Of a stretch of DNA of 64,000 bases, positions 63,701 through 64,000 are shown piece after piece. This DNA is from JAEUWI01 sp942492815 (GTDB lineage: Bacteria; Hydrogenedentota; Hydrogenedentia; Hydrogenedentales; JAEUWI01). Under the pieces are notes generated by a model. That model worked only from the letters and a program-made list of their open reading frames with translations, was not told the origin of the DNA and did no database searches. A program made the position numbers and the translations under genes. Location of the stretch: NCBI GenBank assembly GCA_942492815.1, contig OW818658.1, forward strand, positions 3,410,001 through 3,474,000, given 5' to 3'. Positions within the stretch are counted from its first letter, which is position 1; every line of letters starts with the position of its first letter.

Positions 63701-63994
63701 CTGGAACGGCGCGGCGAGCTCGCGATGCTCGGGGCCCTGGGCTACCCCCACCCCGCCATCATTCGCATGCTCTACATCGAGTACGGCTTCCTGCTCCTCG
63801 CGGGTTTGGGCACGGGCATCATCGCGGCGTCCCTGGCGATCATTCCGTCTTTCTTCGCCACGAACTCCCAGGTCAATGTAGGTACGCAGGTCCAACTGGC
63901 CCTGCTGGTTTTCATCGTGTCCGTAGGGTGCACCGCCACGGCGATAATGCTGGGCTTCCGCCGCGAGCGCTTTAATGCGTTGAGGAGTGAGTAG
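60731..63994 (+). CDS. large FtsX-type ABC permease
   Basis: At 1087 residues this is a double-length FtsX/MacB-type permease. It has an N-terminal helix (about residues 12-35), a large extracytoplasmic domain (about 40-480), then helices around 495-515, 545-570, 590-620, 650-675 and 680-700. A second periplasmic region (about 740-950) follows, with a final FtsX helix group (about 960-1080: LERRGELAMLGALGYPHPAI). It lacks ATPase motifs and pairs with the LolD-like protein. The substrate is unknown. Lipoprotein or lipid transport is likely for the family. Confidence 0.88.
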   Translation: MFSLIRNSLRYYWRMHLGVLAGVTLAAAVLTGSLLVGDSVDYSLLRFAKQRLGNIDHAICTRTQYFSQRLVEAIGADAKVATAGALQLRGMAIRQGATTDDRRQINRVEVIGVGEDFWKLAADTTLALGPNETALNTKLAEALGVAEGGEVDLRMEKPSLLPRDAGLSVRNEDRSVRQTYTVKKVLSDDEMGRYSLSASQIAPYNAFVNRDALQAQVALPNRINLLFSSGEMADDALDDTLARVWTPEDIGLAFDTHPSGVVQLKSERIFLPAELATAAQKIPGAQGTLTYLVNGFSKGNLSTPYSFAVAGPVPQEMKDDEIIINRWMADQIQAAVGDTITMSYSALLPSNKFEERHRDFKVSAIHEMADLVTEKELTPVFPGLTDVDSCADWDVGMPMDEEKLNDKANEDYWDAYKQTPKAFVTLKTGQELWGNRFGDLTNVRFPAAPDTIAKVSEHLKQHADPARTGLVFIPVEAQALAAVQKAMDFGGLFIGMSFFLIVAALLLTGLLFVFGIQHRIEQIGMFLALGFRHKQVRRLFLAEGAVVAVAGSVLGAALSTLYTRGLLHGLATYWQGALANSSIQYHATIGSIVTGAVISLACALLTMFFALRKYMKKPARELLYMDFSQSLETSREGRGRRATLYVGIGGVALAAIIMALPLVIAVHNAALLGFGAGTLLLLSAFCLCRWKLMSMDHAQAGRPFTFAALALQNVSRRRGRSLATIALLGGGAFMVFAVSSMHEDLYASAHLRSSGTGGYSLLAESTFPLLEKPEFIAKSETLSAAAIKVRDGDDASCLNLNHSQQPGVLGVNVAEFAARKAFASEADAAELWERLNVKLEDGAIPALAGDANTAMWTLKKKTGIEKGDYLIYQDESGAEVKVKLVGALPMRLSVFQGKILMSDENFTRLFPAEDGYRMLLIDAPSDAIESTIQSLNRSYDRFGLDAIPPVERILEFYAVETTYLAMFLVLGGLGLAIGSVGMGVVVLRNLLERRGELAMLGALGYPHPAIIRMLYIEYGFLLLAGLGTGIIAASLAIIPSFFATNSQVNVGTQVQLALLVFIVSVGCTATAIMLGFRRERFNALRSE

Positions 63995-64000
63995 CACGGG

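Noticed and set aside
60689..63997. 1102-residue open frame on the reverse strand opposite the ABC permease
   Set aside because: It is a shadow of a high-GC gene. The forward frame has clear ABC/FtsX features and the reverse translation shows no family motif.

Overview
The window is GC-rich, densely coding bacterial DNA with about 41 supported protein genes and no rRNA, tRNA or CRISPR array that I could recognise. The many secreted PQQ-type beta-propellers with FRGP-like entry motifs, a PEP-CTERM-like surface protein, FeS redox genes, secreted glycoside hydrolases, an ECF sigma factor fused to a membrane anchor, and short intergenic palindromic repeats (the GACATATCGTAGCC type) suggest an environmental bacterium of the Planctomycetes/Verrucomicrobia/Hydrogenedentota kind. 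That placement is an impression from gene content and is weak.

Layout. 0-3.3 kb: the end of a TPR-like gene, then a reverse-strand operon of a DUF2058-like protein and two SPFH/prohibitin-like proteins. 3.6-7.9 kb: a coiled-coil/MshEN protein, an aldehyde dehydrogenase and a PmoA-like (DUF6807) secreted protein. 8.0-11.6 kb: two tandem YfbK-like von Willebrand A proteins. 11.8-26.0 kb: a membrane-stress/remodelling locus made of a PspA/IM30-like protein and a tandem-AAA ATPase on the forward strand, meeting a reverse-strand operon of a YqiJ/NfeD-like protein, a YqiK-like flotillin, a 1714-residue AAA 'DNA repair ATPase' and a TerB_N/TerB_C-type protein. A GTG-started DUF2971 gene lies at the junction, and a 15-copy 9-bp minisatellite lies between the big ATPase and the TerB_N gene.

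26.2-40.8 kb is an accessory stretch: a GH78 alpha-L-rhamnosidase, an AT-richer patch (RES-domain protein, small zinc ribbon, Sel1-repeat protein), several inverted-repeat elements, a sigma factor-TM-carboxypeptidase-regulatory fusion, a DUF4256 gene, a secreted GH42-like protein and a PEP-CTERM-like protein. 41.7-53.6 kb is a compact redox locus: a membrane-anchored PQQ propeller, an NHL protein, a small Cys-rich Tat-like protein, a Tat-exported polyferredoxin, a NapH/NosR-like membrane FeS protein, another membrane-anchored PQQ propeller, a NuoE-thioredoxin-like-NuoF-ferredoxin fusion, a NuoG-N/GltD-like flavoprotein, and a secreted PQQ propeller. Overlapping start and stop codons show that much of it is one transcription unit. 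I infer that it moves electrons between NAD(P)H/ferredoxin in the cytoplasm and membrane or periplasmic partners.

53.7-64 kb: an ArsG/ArsF-like permease and thiol protein with a small thioredoxin, a PQQ propeller, a GT4 glycosyltransferase overlapping a further PQQ propeller, and a LolD-like ABC ATPase overlapping a very large FtsX-type permease. Several convergent gene pairs are separated by strong hairpins, three of them sharing a GATCGG/CCGATC theme.
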